Below are positions 22,216 through 34,276 of a DNA stretch of 64,000 nt, in pieces. How positions within the stretch are numbered: the stretch's first letter is position 1; every line of letters begins with the position of its first letter. Below the pieces are notes generated by a model. The model ran no database searches and had not been told where the DNA came from. It saw only the letters and a program-made list of their open reading frames with translations. Origin of the DNA: Budorcas taxicolor. Lineage: Eukaryota; Chordata; Mammalia; Artiodactyla; Bovidae. The translations under genes were made by a program, and so were the position numbers. Where the stretch lies: assembly GCF_023091745.1 (NCBI RefSeq), contig NC_068925.1:75767085-75831084 (forward strand), given 5' to 3'.

Positions 22216-23101
22216 CAGTTCAGTTCAATCGCTCAGCCGTGTCCAACTCTTTGCAACCTCATGGACTGCAGCATGCCAGGCTTTCCTGTCCATCACCAAT
22301 TCCCGGAGCTTGCTCAAACTCACGTCCATTGAGTCAGTGATGCCATCTAGCCATCTCATCCTCTGTTGTCCTCTTCTCCTGCCTTCGATATTTCCCAGCA
22401 TCAGGGTCTTTTCAAATGAGTCAGTTCTTTCCATCAAGTAGCCAAAGTATCGGGGCTTCAGCTTCAGCATCAATCCTTTCAATGAACACCCAGTACTGGT
22501 CTCCTTTAGGATGGACTGGTTGGATCTTCTTGCAATCCAAGGGACTCTCAAGAGTCTTCTCCAACACCACAGTTCAAAAGCATCAATACTTCAGTGCTCA
22601 GCTTTCTTTATAGTCCAACTCTCACATCCATACATGACCACTGGAAAAACCATAGCTTTGACTAGATGGACCTTTGTTGGCAAAGTAATGTCTCTGCTTT
22701 TAAATATGCTGTCAAGGTTAGCCACAGCTTTTCTTCCAAGGAGGAAGTGTCTTTTCATTGAAAATCTTTTAATTTCATGGCTGCAGTCACCATCTGCAGT
22801 AATTTCAGAGCCCAAGAAAAAGTCTCTCACTGTTTCCATTTTTTCCCCACCTGTTTGCCATGGAGTGATGGGACTGGATGCCATGATCTTAGTTTCTGAA
22901 AGTTGAGTTTTAAGTCAACTTTGTCACTATCTTTTTTCATTTTCATCAGGAGGCTCTTAAGCTCCTCTTCGCTTTTTGCCATAAGGGTGGTGTCATCTGC
23001 ATATCTGAGGTTATTGATATTTCCCCCAGCAATCTTGATTCCATTCCAGCTTGTGCTTCATTCAGCCTGGCATTTCACATGATGTACTCTGCATATATAT
23101 A
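22216..23101 (-). mobile_element. BovB LINE, 5'-truncated
   Basis: This antisense BovB runs from the tail to just upstream of the YADD codons. It includes a 97-codon open piece (22591-22884) with VVMYGCESWTIKKAEH. A local duplication-like insertion near 22755-22770 shifts the frame relative to other copies. Likely imperfect TSDs are agaagggaccctt at 22203-22215 and gaaaaggacctta at 23103-23115. Confidence 0.9.
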
Positions 23102-23239
23102 TGAAAAGGACCTTAGCAATTATATAGAGCAGCCTCCCTTTCCAGGACAACAGACTATCTTGGTTTCCTTCCCACTTCACTGGACATGTCTTCTCAACTC
23201 CTTTTCTGGTCTCTGTTTCTCTTTCGCTCTTCTAAATGT

Positions 23240-23870
23240 TGGGATGGGTCCCTTTCTTCTGTAAGCACTTATTCCCTAAGTGATCCCTTTCAGTTTCCAA
23301 GATTTAGATATCTAAAAGATTACTTCCATATCTGTATTCCTAGCCTTGACGTCTCTCTCAGCTGAGCTCCAAACTTGCATACTCAACTGCATGCTTGGCA
23401 TCTCCCATTGAATGGCTTCTAGGCGTGTCCCCAAAATAGAGCTCTTGATTCTGCTTTTTCTACCCAGATCAGTTCCTCCCTGGTTATCCCCATCTAAATC
23501 AAGTAACCTCAATCTACCCATTTGCCCAAGCCAAAAACCTGGGTTCCATCTTTGATTCCTTTTTTTTCCTCTTTCTCTCTCTTCAACCATATTTTATCTA
23601 CTGATAAAATAGATAGCTTTGCTAATTAATAGCATAATTAATGCTAATTAACTTGTTATGCTGATTAATTTGTTAGTGACAAATAGGTGTATCCATTCTA
23701 TTTCCACGGCCACTACCCCGACTCTAGTCACCATCCAAGTTCATCTAGAGTAGCCACCCACTTAGCCCTCACTTCTATTCTGAGAGCATGTCCTTGAAGT
23801 TCATTCCCTACACAATGGCCAAAGTGACCTTCCAGAAAGATTTTTTAATAGTATAAATGGGATATCATTG
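23240..23870. other. Possible ancient interspersed repeat
   Basis: The order of phrases (ccaaaacctgggttccatc, ttgattcct, tagtcaccatccaagttcat, acaatggccaaagtgacctt) resembles a common old mammalian repeat of which I cannot recall the exact name. Part of it is AT-rich (see 23621-23671). Confidence 0.3.
23621..23671. repeat. AT-rich cluster of TAATTA sites
   Basis: Exact TAATTA occurs at 23623, 23635 and 23645, with a further ttaatt downstream. GCTAATTAA is repeated with a 22-bp spacing. TAATTA is the core bound by many homeodomain proteins. Function here is not shown. Confidence 0.5.
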
Positions 23871-23871
23871 T

Positions 23872-24474
23872 TAAATGCTGATTGATACAGAAAAAAAAAA
23901 AATTGTTGGGCAGGGCTTCAGTGGCATGAGAATCCTGAGTGAATGTCGCTTCGATCCAGCTGAATCTTCCCATCGCATAATGGCCCGCCGCACACTCAGT
24001 GTTTCTGCCAGCCCGGCCCTGTGCGCTAACATTGCACCACCCCTTCTTAGGGGCTACTTGGGCTGTACATCTGCCTGCTCAATTTTAAACAAAAATAGCA
24101 AGCATGCTTTCCATTACTTTCTCCTCCCTCACTTCTGGAACATCATTTCTAAATTGTCATACATTGCTTGCATTTCTTTTGGATATCGAGTGAAGCATGG
24201 TCATTGCTACAGAGTCTCTTAGCCTCAAAGAACGCAGAAGCAACTCTGGGTTTGGGGGACTGTCTCATTTCCATTAACCCTCCTCCTCCCCCCCGACCCC
24301 ACACACACACCCTTCTCAAATTGGAACATATAGGTCAGTGTTTATGCCCACAGTTGCATTAAACCCATTAAGCTAGGGATGAGGGGGAGAGAGAGCGTTG
24401 CTTGTTTGCCTACTTAGGAGTGTTAGAATAAGGGCTCTAACGTGCCCCAGAGGCTCTGGATTCTGAATAATATA
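23872..24474. other. Single-copy DNA
   Basis: A 115-codon plus-strand frame (23875-24222) has no recognisable domain. A C-rich/ACAC stretch lies at about 24280-24312. Confidence 0.4.
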
Positions 24475-24640
24475 ATGATGTGCACTGATCAAAGCGCTAT
24501 CACAGTCATTATGTCATTATTCAGCCCAGTAATGCTACAGCCCTAGGTCCCAACATCTCTGTTTTACAAAAGAGGAAACTGAGGCTCCCAGGGTAAAGTC
24601 GCATGGTAACATTACAGAGCTGTGATGAAAAATCCTGAGA
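24475..24640 (-). mobile_element. MIR SINE relic
   Basis: Antisense MIR core: ttacaaaagaggaaactgag followed by catggtaacattacagagct. Diverged. Confidence 0.65.
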
Positions 24641-26194
24641 GCGTGGTAAAAGCACTCACATCGACCCACGAATGAGGTTGGGGGTAGTATTTCAGCAAGG
24701 CTCCCTGTTACTTACTGGAAACCAAGGGAACCCCTCCCTATCACAAAGCCCCTTGCCTGGCACCCTTTCCCATAGCTGCAATGAGCAACTGGTGACCCCA
24801 TCCTCAGGGGGTCTGTTTCCTGGAGGGAGACCCCCCAGGTTGTCTTTCTGCCTCCTTCCCTCACCAGGGCCCTCCTGTGGGTCCAGGCATCCCTGCTACA
24901 GGGACAGCCTCACTTTCACAGTCCCAGGCCCACCCCGGGGAAGGGCCGCTGATTAGACCTTGGGCTCTTCCCACCCACACTCCAATCTGAGGCCGGAGGC
25001 ACTGTCAGACGGACCCTCCGTCCTCGTCAGCTCTCCCTGCTGTGTGTTACCGTGCAGACAGAGGAAAAATGACAGATTTCATCATTTCCTGCTAAACGAT
25101 TCCGTGCTGATTCAGACAGTTTCAACGCGACAGCAGTGCATTGAAGAAAGGGGGGGGAAAGACCCAGAATAGAAGAGCAAGTGCTTATCAACCGTTGTGA
25201 GGTATTTTTGCGGGTATTTCCCTTCACTCAGAAAAGCCCTTGTCACCCTTTTCAAGGACAGATGGCTGCAGGGGAGAGGAGCCCCCTCAGAACCATCCCT
25301 TCACTTATCTGACTGATTTCCCTGTCAAGGGCTCTTTTTTTTGGAGAGACACCATTGTTTCTCATGCCCCTGCAATGGGAATGCTTGGCGTAAAAACCAG
25401 TCGGCAGAGCAGAAATAGAATGTTCCACCCCAGAACCAAGCCATGACCTTGGGTAAGTCATTTCCCATGTCTGGATCTCAAGTCCTCTCTGCAGAGCGAA
25501 GATCGATCCTCTTCAAGTGGGTGATACACTTTGCAAGCTCTGAAGCATTGAAAGAAAACAAACTGCATGGAGTTTTCTGTCTTCAAATCCCCCGTTTACT
25601 TGTACTGCAGGCTCTCCCCACATATGAGCCGGAGGGCAGGATGGCCAAACAGGGGTTGTGATGCCTGAAAGACACGCCGGGGAGAGTCGTGCTCTGGGGA
25701 GGACTTGGTCTTGCGTCTTCTTTCTGGCTGAGGGCAGCGACAGGGACTCCTCCCTGTGCTTCTGCTTCTAGCGCTTTGCCACTTCTGAAGCTCTCTCGCC
25801 ACCCTGACCTCCAGCTGCAGCCCAAACTCCTTTCCTGCTTTATTCAGTCAAACTCAGCCTTCAAGGAATAATCCCTATTTCTTTAATCCCTTCCAGGTCA
25901 CACCAATTCACCTCAAAATGCGCATGTTCCTTCTCTGTTCTCCCCCACTTGAACTTTTAATTTAATGTAACTAATTAAGCTGAGCAGACCAAGCCAGCAG
26001 GGTGATAGTTTGCTTTGTTCCAACTTCCCAGGTAAAGAGTGATCCCATGGTGGGACTTCCCTTTCTTCCCTCCATATTGTAAAATGTGTGGTTCTCTTTG
26101 CATGGGGTCTTCTGTTTTTCTTTCTGCCTCCCTGTTCCTACGTAACTCCCACGGGCAGTATAGATCAGTCTTACAATCACTCCGTCCACGCTGT
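24641..26194. other. Single-copy DNA, GC-richer, nothing recognised
   Basis: GC content is above the local average and several short frames open on both strands, none with a domain. I see no convincing exon. Confidence 0.45.
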
Positions 26195-26432
26195 CTGCCC
26201 TCATTTATCACACCATCTGCCTAGGGCACCCACCCCAGCACCTGCCGCTCGTCTTCATCACCAGCACCCTTGTAATTCCTGCTCACTCCCTGTCTGCCCC
26301 CCCCCCCCCGGAATGGTTCCCTGGGAGCAAGGTTCAACCCCTGTGTGTTGACCCCCCCATGTCCCCAGGGCCAGGCACTTTGCCTTGCACAGAGTAGGGA
26401 CTGCATAAAGAGATGTTGAATGAATGAATCAT
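26195..26432 (+). mobile_element. L2 LINE 3' end relic with poly(C) run
   Basis: The L2 3' pattern appears as cttgtaattcctgctcactc, gtccccagggccaggcactt, acagagtagggactgcat and the tgttgaatgaatgaatca end. A run of C (about 26297-26309) interrupts it and may be length-variable. Confidence 0.65.
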
Positions 26433-28689
26433 GGTGGCCAAGAAGATGCATTTTGGCACTGACTCGGAACTGACAGGACCTCAGATGCCACCCAGAAAGG
26501 GCCTCCACCGAAGCCTGGCATTCCTCTGCAGCGTTCCTGACACAGACACAGCTGGCTCCTGCAAGACCGGGAGCAGGTATCCAGACGCCGCTTCTTCACA
26601 AGCCCACTGATGCTCCACCTTGGCAGTTCTGCTGGCAAGTTCCTCCTCATCCAAACTGGCTCCTCCACACTCTTGAACGTTCCCTTCCTGTCCGCAGGGG
26701 AGGGTACAGATGTTCTATGACAAGCACTGCGGGTGTGTCCAGCGCTGATGGCAGTCGTCCCCCTTGGCATTTCTTGGTTTCTTTCTGAAGTCGTCAGTTG
26801 AGCCCCACCACCTCCTATCTCCACTCCACCGCCTGGCATCAGATCTCCATCATTCGGGTGGAGGCTTCCTTAGGACTATCTGACTTTCACTCCCTGATTC
26901 TCCCTAGGTACTGCCTTTCACACCTCCATTGACTCCATCCTCCCCATTCCATACCCAGATTCAAGTCCTTAAAGTTTTGGTAGAGCACTCTGGATGCTCG
27001 ATTCTCTGAAAGGTGAGTTGGGACGTTAGTTAAAGTGAGAGTGTTTTCTCTTAGGAAATGTAGACATTGGTCCCAGTGTGGAGCGATGTGCCCCTCCATG
27101 AAGGACGGACAACCCCCCACAATTATCCCCTTTCCCGCCAACACTCCACCTGTGAGTGTCTCTCTTCTCCAAATCCAACAACCTCGGTCCTTCTCATGTG
27201 GTGTGATTTCCGAAGCTTCCACAGCTCCAGCTATCCTTCCCGGGATGATTATTAACAGGGACCTCCCTGAAAAATCTCAGACCTGACCCCAGCCAGATCC
27301 ACCTGAGTCCCTAGAGTAATATGTAGGTCCTGGGTTTTCATTTATACACACAGAACACTAAGAAGGGTCCCTATCACTATCAGATAATTATTCTTTCTCA
27401 CAGTGGAATATGTTATGTGCAGCAAGGCAGAAGTTGCCCTGGGGAAGGACTAGGATATATACAATCTACTCTCCATTTAAAAAATGAAAAAGAAAACGGG
27501 AAAAAAATCCACAACTTCTCCCTTTCTGTGCTGTTAAGATAAACATCCTTTCCCCCAGTTCCACAGCTCAAGCTGATGGTGAATACTTTTCTCCCTACAG
27601 AAATCACTTCTGAAAAGCAGACATTTAACATTTCCAATCTGTCTCTGAAGCTGAGATTAAATTACATTCTGTTTTGAAGGAATCGAAAACACACTTGTTA
27701 ATATAATAAATGCTTTCCGATGGTTCTAGAATTTGTCTTTGTTAGGCACATAATTCAAGAATTATCTATTATGGTAAAAAAAAAAATTGAGCCATCTGGG
27801 TCTGTGCTAATATCTGTGAGCAATAAGTCTTCGATTTCCTGCATACTTCATTACTGGCGATACACAGAGAGCAATCATTCCAAAATCAGAGCTTGTTTTC
27901 TGTTGTCGGACTATTGTTCATCAGGATTTATGAAGCAACAAAAAGGCATTTTCTTGATTTTCATAAGTTAAGCTAACAGTCCGGTGATGACAACCCCATT
28001 AAAACTCAGCAAGTTAGATGTTTAAACCATGGGGTTTTGTACCATATCTATCATTTTTACAAAGCGGCTTTCTTTCCTCCAACTTTCCATAGAATCTTTT
28101 ATCAATAGAAAAGACAGGGAAAAAATGCTTATTTACCATGTATTTGTTAAGCCATATACATTTGCAATGTATCTTACCTGACAATGTGGAAAGGATATAA
28201 AGCGTTATCAAACTGACCGATTTTGATGATGCAGAGAAAAGAGATGGTAGGCCAATAGCATTCTCTCTGAATGAACTCTGCCACAGTGCTTTTTAATGCC
28301 CCGGGGGATGGGAGCAGGGACGAGCCGGCTCACTGGTAGCTGGTCAGCCGCACAGCGCCCTCTGGAGATAGCAGGACGGCCCATCTCAGGGTTTTGGGGC
28401 CACACTCTATAGATGCACAGCCTGTACACTGTCTGTTGTGAGTCTTCTTGTGACTCAGGATGCTGGAAGCCTTCAGTGCCGCTTGAGACTTTGGGAATAA
28501 ATGCAGGAAAGGAATCTCTGGCAAGAGAAAGAGAGATCTTGGCTTTAAAGCCTTGCATTTAGGAAGTTCCCATTGGCGACGGAGGAATTCCTGTTAGGTA
28601 CTGAGAACATTGGTTTCTTCTCCGTAACTCATTTCTTCTGCAGGGCTGCCTGTTGGATTTACAGCAAAAAAAGTTAACCAGGGCAGAAA
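26433..28689. other. Single-copy DNA, nothing recognised
   Basis: No repeat was recognised over more than 2 kb. The 136-codon (26429-26839) and 111-codon (26887-27222) minus-strand frames have no domain. The AT-rich part at 27700-28260 has few indel-like features and could be conserved noncoding DNA, which a single sequence cannot show. Confidence 0.45.
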
Positions 28690-28716
28690 GTTTTGTTTTG
28701 TTTTGTTTTGTTTTTA
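28690..28716. repeat. (TTTTG)n microsatellite
   Basis: Five tandem GTTTT units. Confidence 0.9.
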
Positions 28717-29022
28717 AAGAAGGAAGCTCTTGTCATCTAAGAGTGAAAGAGGAGGCTCTCAGGTCAGTTCCACCTTAAATCAGCCTACAGCTCGCGCGTA
28801 GCCATGACCTTAGTAGCGGGGACCTAAGAGACACTTGTGGGTGACACTGAAAGCAGAGGAGGAGTTTGAAGACATTTCATTCTGAGAAGAGGTGAGCTTC
28901 CCAAGTGGGGTGAGTTCATTGTGAACTTGGATAGAGGCAGAGAGGTGGACTGAGTCCCCAAGAGCCCCTCAAAGTCTTATCTCTAGGCTGCTTCCATTAT
29001 TTTGCTGTTCTAGAGACATGGC

Positions 29023-29139
29023 ACCCCACTCCAGTGTTCTTGCCTGGAGAATCCCAGGGACAGGGGAGCCTGGTGGGCTGCCGTTTATGGGGTCGCACAG
29101 AGTCGGACATGACTGAAGCGACTTAGCAGCAGCAGCAGC
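29023..29139 (+). mobile_element. Bov-A SINE unit with TSD
   Basis: One Bov-A unit, from accccactccagtgttcttg to the gcgacttagcagcagcagc tail. An 11-bp TSD, agagacatggc, is exact at 29012-29022 and 29140-29150, indicating a fairly recent insertion. Confidence 0.93.
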
Positions 29140-29150
29140 AGAGACATGGC

Positions 29151-30814
29151 TGGGAAGGGCGAGGAAAATGGGCTCACATTTTTTTGTGCCTATTGTATTC
29201 TACACACTGTACTAGACATGTTTATATATGTGATCTGTGGTTTTCAAAGATGCCCGGTCGGCTGTTTTTCCCAAACATAGCCTCCCATGAACCCAGAGCT
29301 ACAATTTCCAGCTGTGATGGGGAGACATGAAAAAAAACTGTGTGCCCGATTGTGCTTCGTGATCTGCCCCCAGGAGGTGACTGATGTGGAGCCGGCAAAA
29401 ACACAATCACTTTGATAGATGGCTGGCTCCTCCAGGCTCTGTTTTTAAGAAACTCAAAGTCTTCCTGTGGGATTGCCTGAGATTCCAGAAAGCCTGGGCT
29501 TTGTTTCTTTCTGCCATCGTTGCAGCTGAGGTCAGATGCCATCTTCTGTGTGACAAACTCCCTTTCCTGAAATGAAAACCGGTAGAAACAGCTCCCAAAC
29601 CCAATCAGCGTGGACCGGTTGGTAGCTGAATTCCCTTGTCCACCCATCTTTGCTTCTCGCTTGTTCTCTCGCCTGGTGAGTTAATGCCATAAACTTTCTT
29701 CCCAGTCATTCTATCAGTACCCTTTATTGGGCTTCTCTTGGGATACCCAGTAGAAGAATGGAACACAGAGTCTTTTTTTTTTTTTTTTTTACGAAACTGC
29801 CTGTAATAAAATAATTTTTAAAATGATAGATTAGATCTTAAAGTATATGAACAGCTTATGTTATCGCTTGCCTGAGAGACTTCACCCCTCCTGTATAGGT
29901 TCTGACTCTGTTTCTGATTAAATAAAAAAAAAATGCTGTTGTGAGCATTTGGCTTCTGATTTTCCATAATTCTTATTTGTAAGCACTTTTGTGCTGGTTC
30001 CTCCTTATAATTTACTAAGTGCTTTGCTCTTTGAGAGCACTTAGTAGAAAGAGGTGCAGGGAAATTACATCTGGCAATTATGCCGGTAAATTTAACTCCA
30101 GGGTTTAGGCTGTGCAGGTCATTCTTCGCTTTAGGTTTCCTGTCCTTGTCCCTGGCAACAGGTTGCCCGAGGGCTGCTCCTGACCATGTTGAAAGAGGCA
30201 TGAGACAATTTGATTGCCTGCTGTTAAGCTGTCATTTAGGGTTCTGATGGCCCTGGGAATGCATGAGTGGGACTCATTCAAGAGCCAGAACAAAGATAGT
30301 CCTGCCAAGGCAAAACTCAAGAAGCCTACATTCCAAGAAGTCTTGCGGTCTTCGTTTCTTGGAGCGCCAACTAACTCAGCCCTCAGAAAAAGAATATGGC
30401 CAATTTTTTTTTCCCTCTGCCTTAGAGAAGATGCCTATAGTCTTGTCTATGACCTGCTCCTCTCACTTGCCTAAGCATTTCGTATGCCTTTTGCATAGAA
30501 CAACCATTGAATGTATCTCCAAACTCAGATATTTCTGAGAGTGAAAGAAGGACCTTGACAGTCACATAAGAAAAATGGATGTTCCCAAAGATTCCTGGGC
30601 GAACTGGGGGTGAGTGGACACCGCCTCCGGTTAACAAGAAGTGGGGATATAAAATAAGACTGGAGAATGAGTGGTTTGAGTCATGAGCTCTGAGTCTGCT
30701 TCCCCGTGCTGCCTTTTCCAGAATGTTGGTGGTTTCAGCCTTCTTCCTGCCAGGGAGAGAGAAGACACTTGATATCATGTGTACTTGGTCTTCTGAGGAG
30801 TTGGGATGGTGAAG
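29151..30814. other. Single-copy DNA with a poly(T) run
   Basis: An 18-T run lies at 29773-29790, possibly the tail of an eroded minus-strand retroelement. Minus-strand frames of 141 codons (29222-29647) and 132 codons (30422-30820) have no domains and are not called. Confidence 0.45.
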
Positions 30815-30965
30815 CATCAAAGCATGTGGGCTCTGAAGCCAGACTGTCTGGGTTTAAATCATAGCTCCCCTCTTACTAGTTGGGTGACCTTGGGAAAGCT
30901 ACTTACTTTTTTGTGCTTCAGTTACTGAGTAAATGAAGAAGAGAGAACTCAGGAGGATTATAGAA
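30815..30965 (+). mobile_element. MIR SINE relic
   Basis: Sense MIR with head-side phrase gggctctgaagccagactgt, then gtgaccttgggaaagctact. Confidence 0.8.
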
Positions 30966-31025
30966 ATGGAAACACATCTACCTGGAAACAAGAGGAAAGG
31001 AGGTGGCTGCTTAACAAGGGTTACC

Positions 31026-31042
31026 TTTTTTTTTTTTTTTTT
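31026..31042. repeat. Poly(T) run
   Basis: Seventeen T, immediately before an antisense MIR. Confidence 0.85.
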
Positions 31043-31064
31043 AATGCCCACCAACAGCAAACCC

Positions 31065-31265
31065 TACATGATAACTTTTACCTTAATAACAACTCTGCAA
31101 GGTACATATTCTTATTACCCTTATAAGCATCAAAACCGTTGTTACATCTGTTTGACAGATATGAACATGGAAGCTTGAAGACATCACGTATCTTGCCCAA
31201 GGTCATATAGCTAGCAAGAGTTAGAATCCCAAGCAACCTATCCAGGCTCTAAAGTCTGCATTTCT
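31065..31265 (-). mobile_element. MIR SINE relic
   Basis: Antisense MIR: ttgcccaaggtcatatagct with the preceding acagatatgaacatgg and the following ctctaaagtctgcatttcta. Confidence 0.75.
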
Positions 31266-31409
31266 ACTAGAATACATCTCTCACCTGGAGAATGCATGTT
31301 TACAAGAGTATTCTGCTTCAGTGAGACCCCTGGTCAAGCTTAACTCACCACTGCCTCAGGAAGTTTACCCCAGATTGGAAGCCCCTCTTGACAAAGCATT
31401 TCTCCTGCC

Positions 31410-31580
31410 TCAAGACTTTGATGGTATCACTGTGTGACCCAGGATGAGTTACTTCATCTCTCTTTGCTTCGGTTTCCTCGTCTATGAAATGAGGCTCATC
31501 TTCATACCCACCTCCTGGGAGTTTTATGAGCTTTCAGTGAATGAACACATGCAAAGCCCTCAGAATGCTCTGCACATGCA
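31410..31580 (+). mobile_element. MIR SINE relic
   Basis: Sense MIR: gtgtgacccaggatgagtta, ggtttcctcgtctatgaaat, then a tail-side aatgaacacatgcaaagccc. Confidence 0.75.
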
Positions 31581-32014
31581 AAGCACAAAATGATTTGCTG
31601 CCGGAATCATGCTCGGGGGGCATCAGAAAGCTAGAGGGACAGTAGCCCCCTCATTGGACTGGAAGGGATGTGGAAAACTTCAGAATTCCTCTGCCAAACA
31701 AGAAGGAGGTAAAGAAGTAAATGGGACAAACAGAAAGATCCTCCTTCCCGCCTCTATAGAGAACCTTCTCAAGGTTCTGGCTCATACGTCATCCTTTCCT
31801 TCAGTTTCACAGTAGCGAGGAATCGGTCCACGTTCAGCCTCACTGAAAACCAGGCCCATGGTTTCTGCCCTTGCCTGCTGGCTCTGTCCTACTCCCACGT
31901 CGCCTGCTCGTTGGCAACATTAACCGGCTTGAGAACCGCATAACCCCGCCGACTGCTCTGTGTCTCTGGGAAAGGCGAGCCAGGGCAGAGAGTCCAACCT
32001 GAGAGGCACACACA
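31581..32014. other. Single-copy DNA
   Basis: Nothing was recognised between two MIR relics. Confidence 0.4.
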
Positions 32015-32110
32015 CCTGAAGCAAGGTTCTTCGTCTAGAAAATGAGGAGGCTGGACTCAGTGATCTCCAAAGCCAGCTCTGACACTCTATGGGTCTGTGA
32101 TTCAAAGGCG
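32015..32110 (+). mobile_element. MIR-family fragment
   Basis: The phrases cttcgtctagaaaatgagga, gatctccaaagccagctctg and ctatgggtctgtgattc fit the 3' half of a MIR-type element. Confidence 0.55.
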
Positions 32111-33084
32111 GCCCCGGATTACCAGGGCTGAGCCGGTTGCATTTCTCATGCATAATAGACTAGAGGGAAGCAATTGGTGGGAATTAAAGTCTCAAGTCCC
32201 AAGCACTGCCGTTTGTCCTTGACGCTTATTGGGAAGCTGAAGGTCATACTTTGCCAGAGTCTTGAATATCAGTCTCATCCATAAACTTCTTTCAGGCTGC
32301 CTGGAGAGTCAAAGGCTCTTATTCCAGAAGAGAGCAAGGTGGGGAAAGGACAAAGGACAATGGAATATTTTAATACCGGCCAGCAGCTTCTAGAATCGAA
32401 TTGCCTTATTCAGCTTTCTTTCTCAGCTCTGCTGTTTGATCTCCTTGCCATTGGGTTGGAAATTGTAAAAATATTTAACTTGCAAAACTCCACGGTGGAT
32501 GTGGTTTTTCCATCCACCAACTTTTTAAAGAAGCATTTAAAATCCTGGAATGCTATGATAACCAGAGACCGTGGGCTGAATCCTCGAGGGCAGTAAGGTC
32601 CTAGAAACAGGGATGAAGGTCGCAGGTGTTATCCTGTCCAGCCTATGAGGTGTGAACTTGAGAATGACCTGGGAGAGTGGAGAGGGAACACAGAAAGGCA
32701 GGCTTGTGTGCAGATTCTGTAGGGTCAAGTGATGGTTTCCTAAATGTCACGTTTAGCATGGAACGGGGTCAAAAGAGAGAATGGTTGCTCCTAGTCTCTG
32801 GAGACCTAATTCCACCTGCTGTTGGGATTCCACTTCCCCTCAAGCACGTTGTGTCTCTGCCGCACTACGATGGCACATTCTACAGTCTAATGAGACCTTT
32901 GCCATGGGGTGCTCCTGCCAGGGAACTGCTTACATTCTGTCCATCCCAAGTGTCTCTCTGATTCACATCCTATCCCTTGGCTCTCCTGAAGACCCTTGTT
33001 CACAAGGTTCACTGATGATTTCCGGAGATCAGCGCTCCAGACACACTTATAAGAGAGTATAATAGGTTGATAAGCACCAAAACC
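32111..33084. other. Single-copy DNA, nothing recognised
   Basis: Short frames only; none has domain content. Confidence 0.45.
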
Positions 33085-33200
33085 CACAGCCAGACATCCC
33101 AGGTTAAAACCCCGCTTCTGTCACATGTTGACAAGTTACTTAATGTTTTTGACTCAGTCACTCCTCCATAAAATGAGGAATAGCTCACCCCAGCAGGTTG
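33085..33200 (+). mobile_element. MIR SINE relic
   Basis: Sense MIR: ccaggttaaaaccccgcttc (head side), acaagttacttaatgt, then ataaaatgaggaatagctca. Confidence 0.7.
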
Positions 33201-34056
33201 TGGAAAGGACTGCAGTATATGGATATTTATATAGGTATCCCCTATTTTTTTCCTCATTCTCATCAAACGAGGGCTGGATATATTATGTCAGGGACTCCTG
33301 GGGAGGCTTTTAAAGCTCTGAAAATCCTCCTTCACCACTTGAGGGCTTTGTCCCTTCAGCATCTGAAGTTTAATTCCAGATTTTGCCACTGCAAAAGGGA
33401 AAAGGCTACTTGTCTAATGATGATCAGCAATTATCTCACTCTCTTGGGGAGATCAAACCCTGTTCTGGTTTGAAAGGAGGAGAAAAGGAAATAAGAAGGT
33501 GCTAAGTGTTGTGAAGCAAGAGGTGAGGAAGCAAGGGGCAGGAAGAGGAGAAAGGGGCCAAGACGGAGTTGCTCAGAGGCCTGAGAGCGGCTTTCCTCAA
33601 TGGCGCAGGTTCGCTTCTCTGGCGTCGCTAACTGTGCCCCCTCCCCTCTGTCGTCAGAAACCCCCACGTCTCTCCCTGCCTTTCTCCTCTCCCCCTCCAC
33701 CAGCTCCAGACCGTCCTACCCCCGAGCAGCCTCTTCCGAGCTGGGGAAGAGGAGGTGGGATGAGGCAGGATTTCAGGTCATCTGTGCCAACCATCTCCAG
33801 CACTGGCCCTGCTGTGATGACCAGATAATCCAGAAATAAGCCTGGGACACACTTCAAACCAGGGCTCAGACTGACACCGACTCTGCACCCTCCCAGCGTG
33901 GTGCAGAGGGGCAGGGTGGATGGCAGCTGCCAGGGGAAGCGTCTAAAGAAGGGGGCTCCCTTGCCCAGTGGAAAAGGGGCCCATGCCCCTCTCCTCATGC
34001 AGAGATTCAGTTCCCGCTCTTGGCAGCTCCAGAGCATTAAGAGTTCTGTCAGTGGC
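33201..34056. other. Single-copy DNA, GC-rich in its centre
   Basis: 33540-33830 is GC-rich, with proline/serine-rich frames on both strands (33499-33828 plus, 33654-34130 minus). Compositional bias explains these, and I recognise no protein. Confidence 0.4.
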
Positions 34057-34276
34057 ACATTTTTTAAAAAATCAATTTTATTAGAGTATAGTTGTTTTAC
34101 AATGTTGTGTCTGTTTCTACTGTACAGCAAAGTGAATCAGCCCCATATATACCTATCCCCCTCCCCTCTTGGACTTCTTCCCATTCAGGTCACCGCAGAG
34201 CGTTAAGTAGAGTTCCCTATGCTATGCAGTCGGCTCTCAGTCTACTTTATGCATAGAATCAACAGTACATTTTATT

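Noticed and set aside
26429..27222. Two long minus-strand frames (136 and 111 codons)
   Set aside because: GC-rich DNA with no domain, and the frames are not joined by plausible splice sites.
29222..29647. 141-codon minus-strand frame
   Set aside because: A shorter overlapping frame and a plus-strand frame are open too. No recognisable protein; treated as chance.
33499..34130. Proline/serine-rich and glycine/arginine-rich frames on opposite strands
   Set aside because: Both follow from CT/GA-rich composition. The minus-strand frame also runs into L1 3' UTR.
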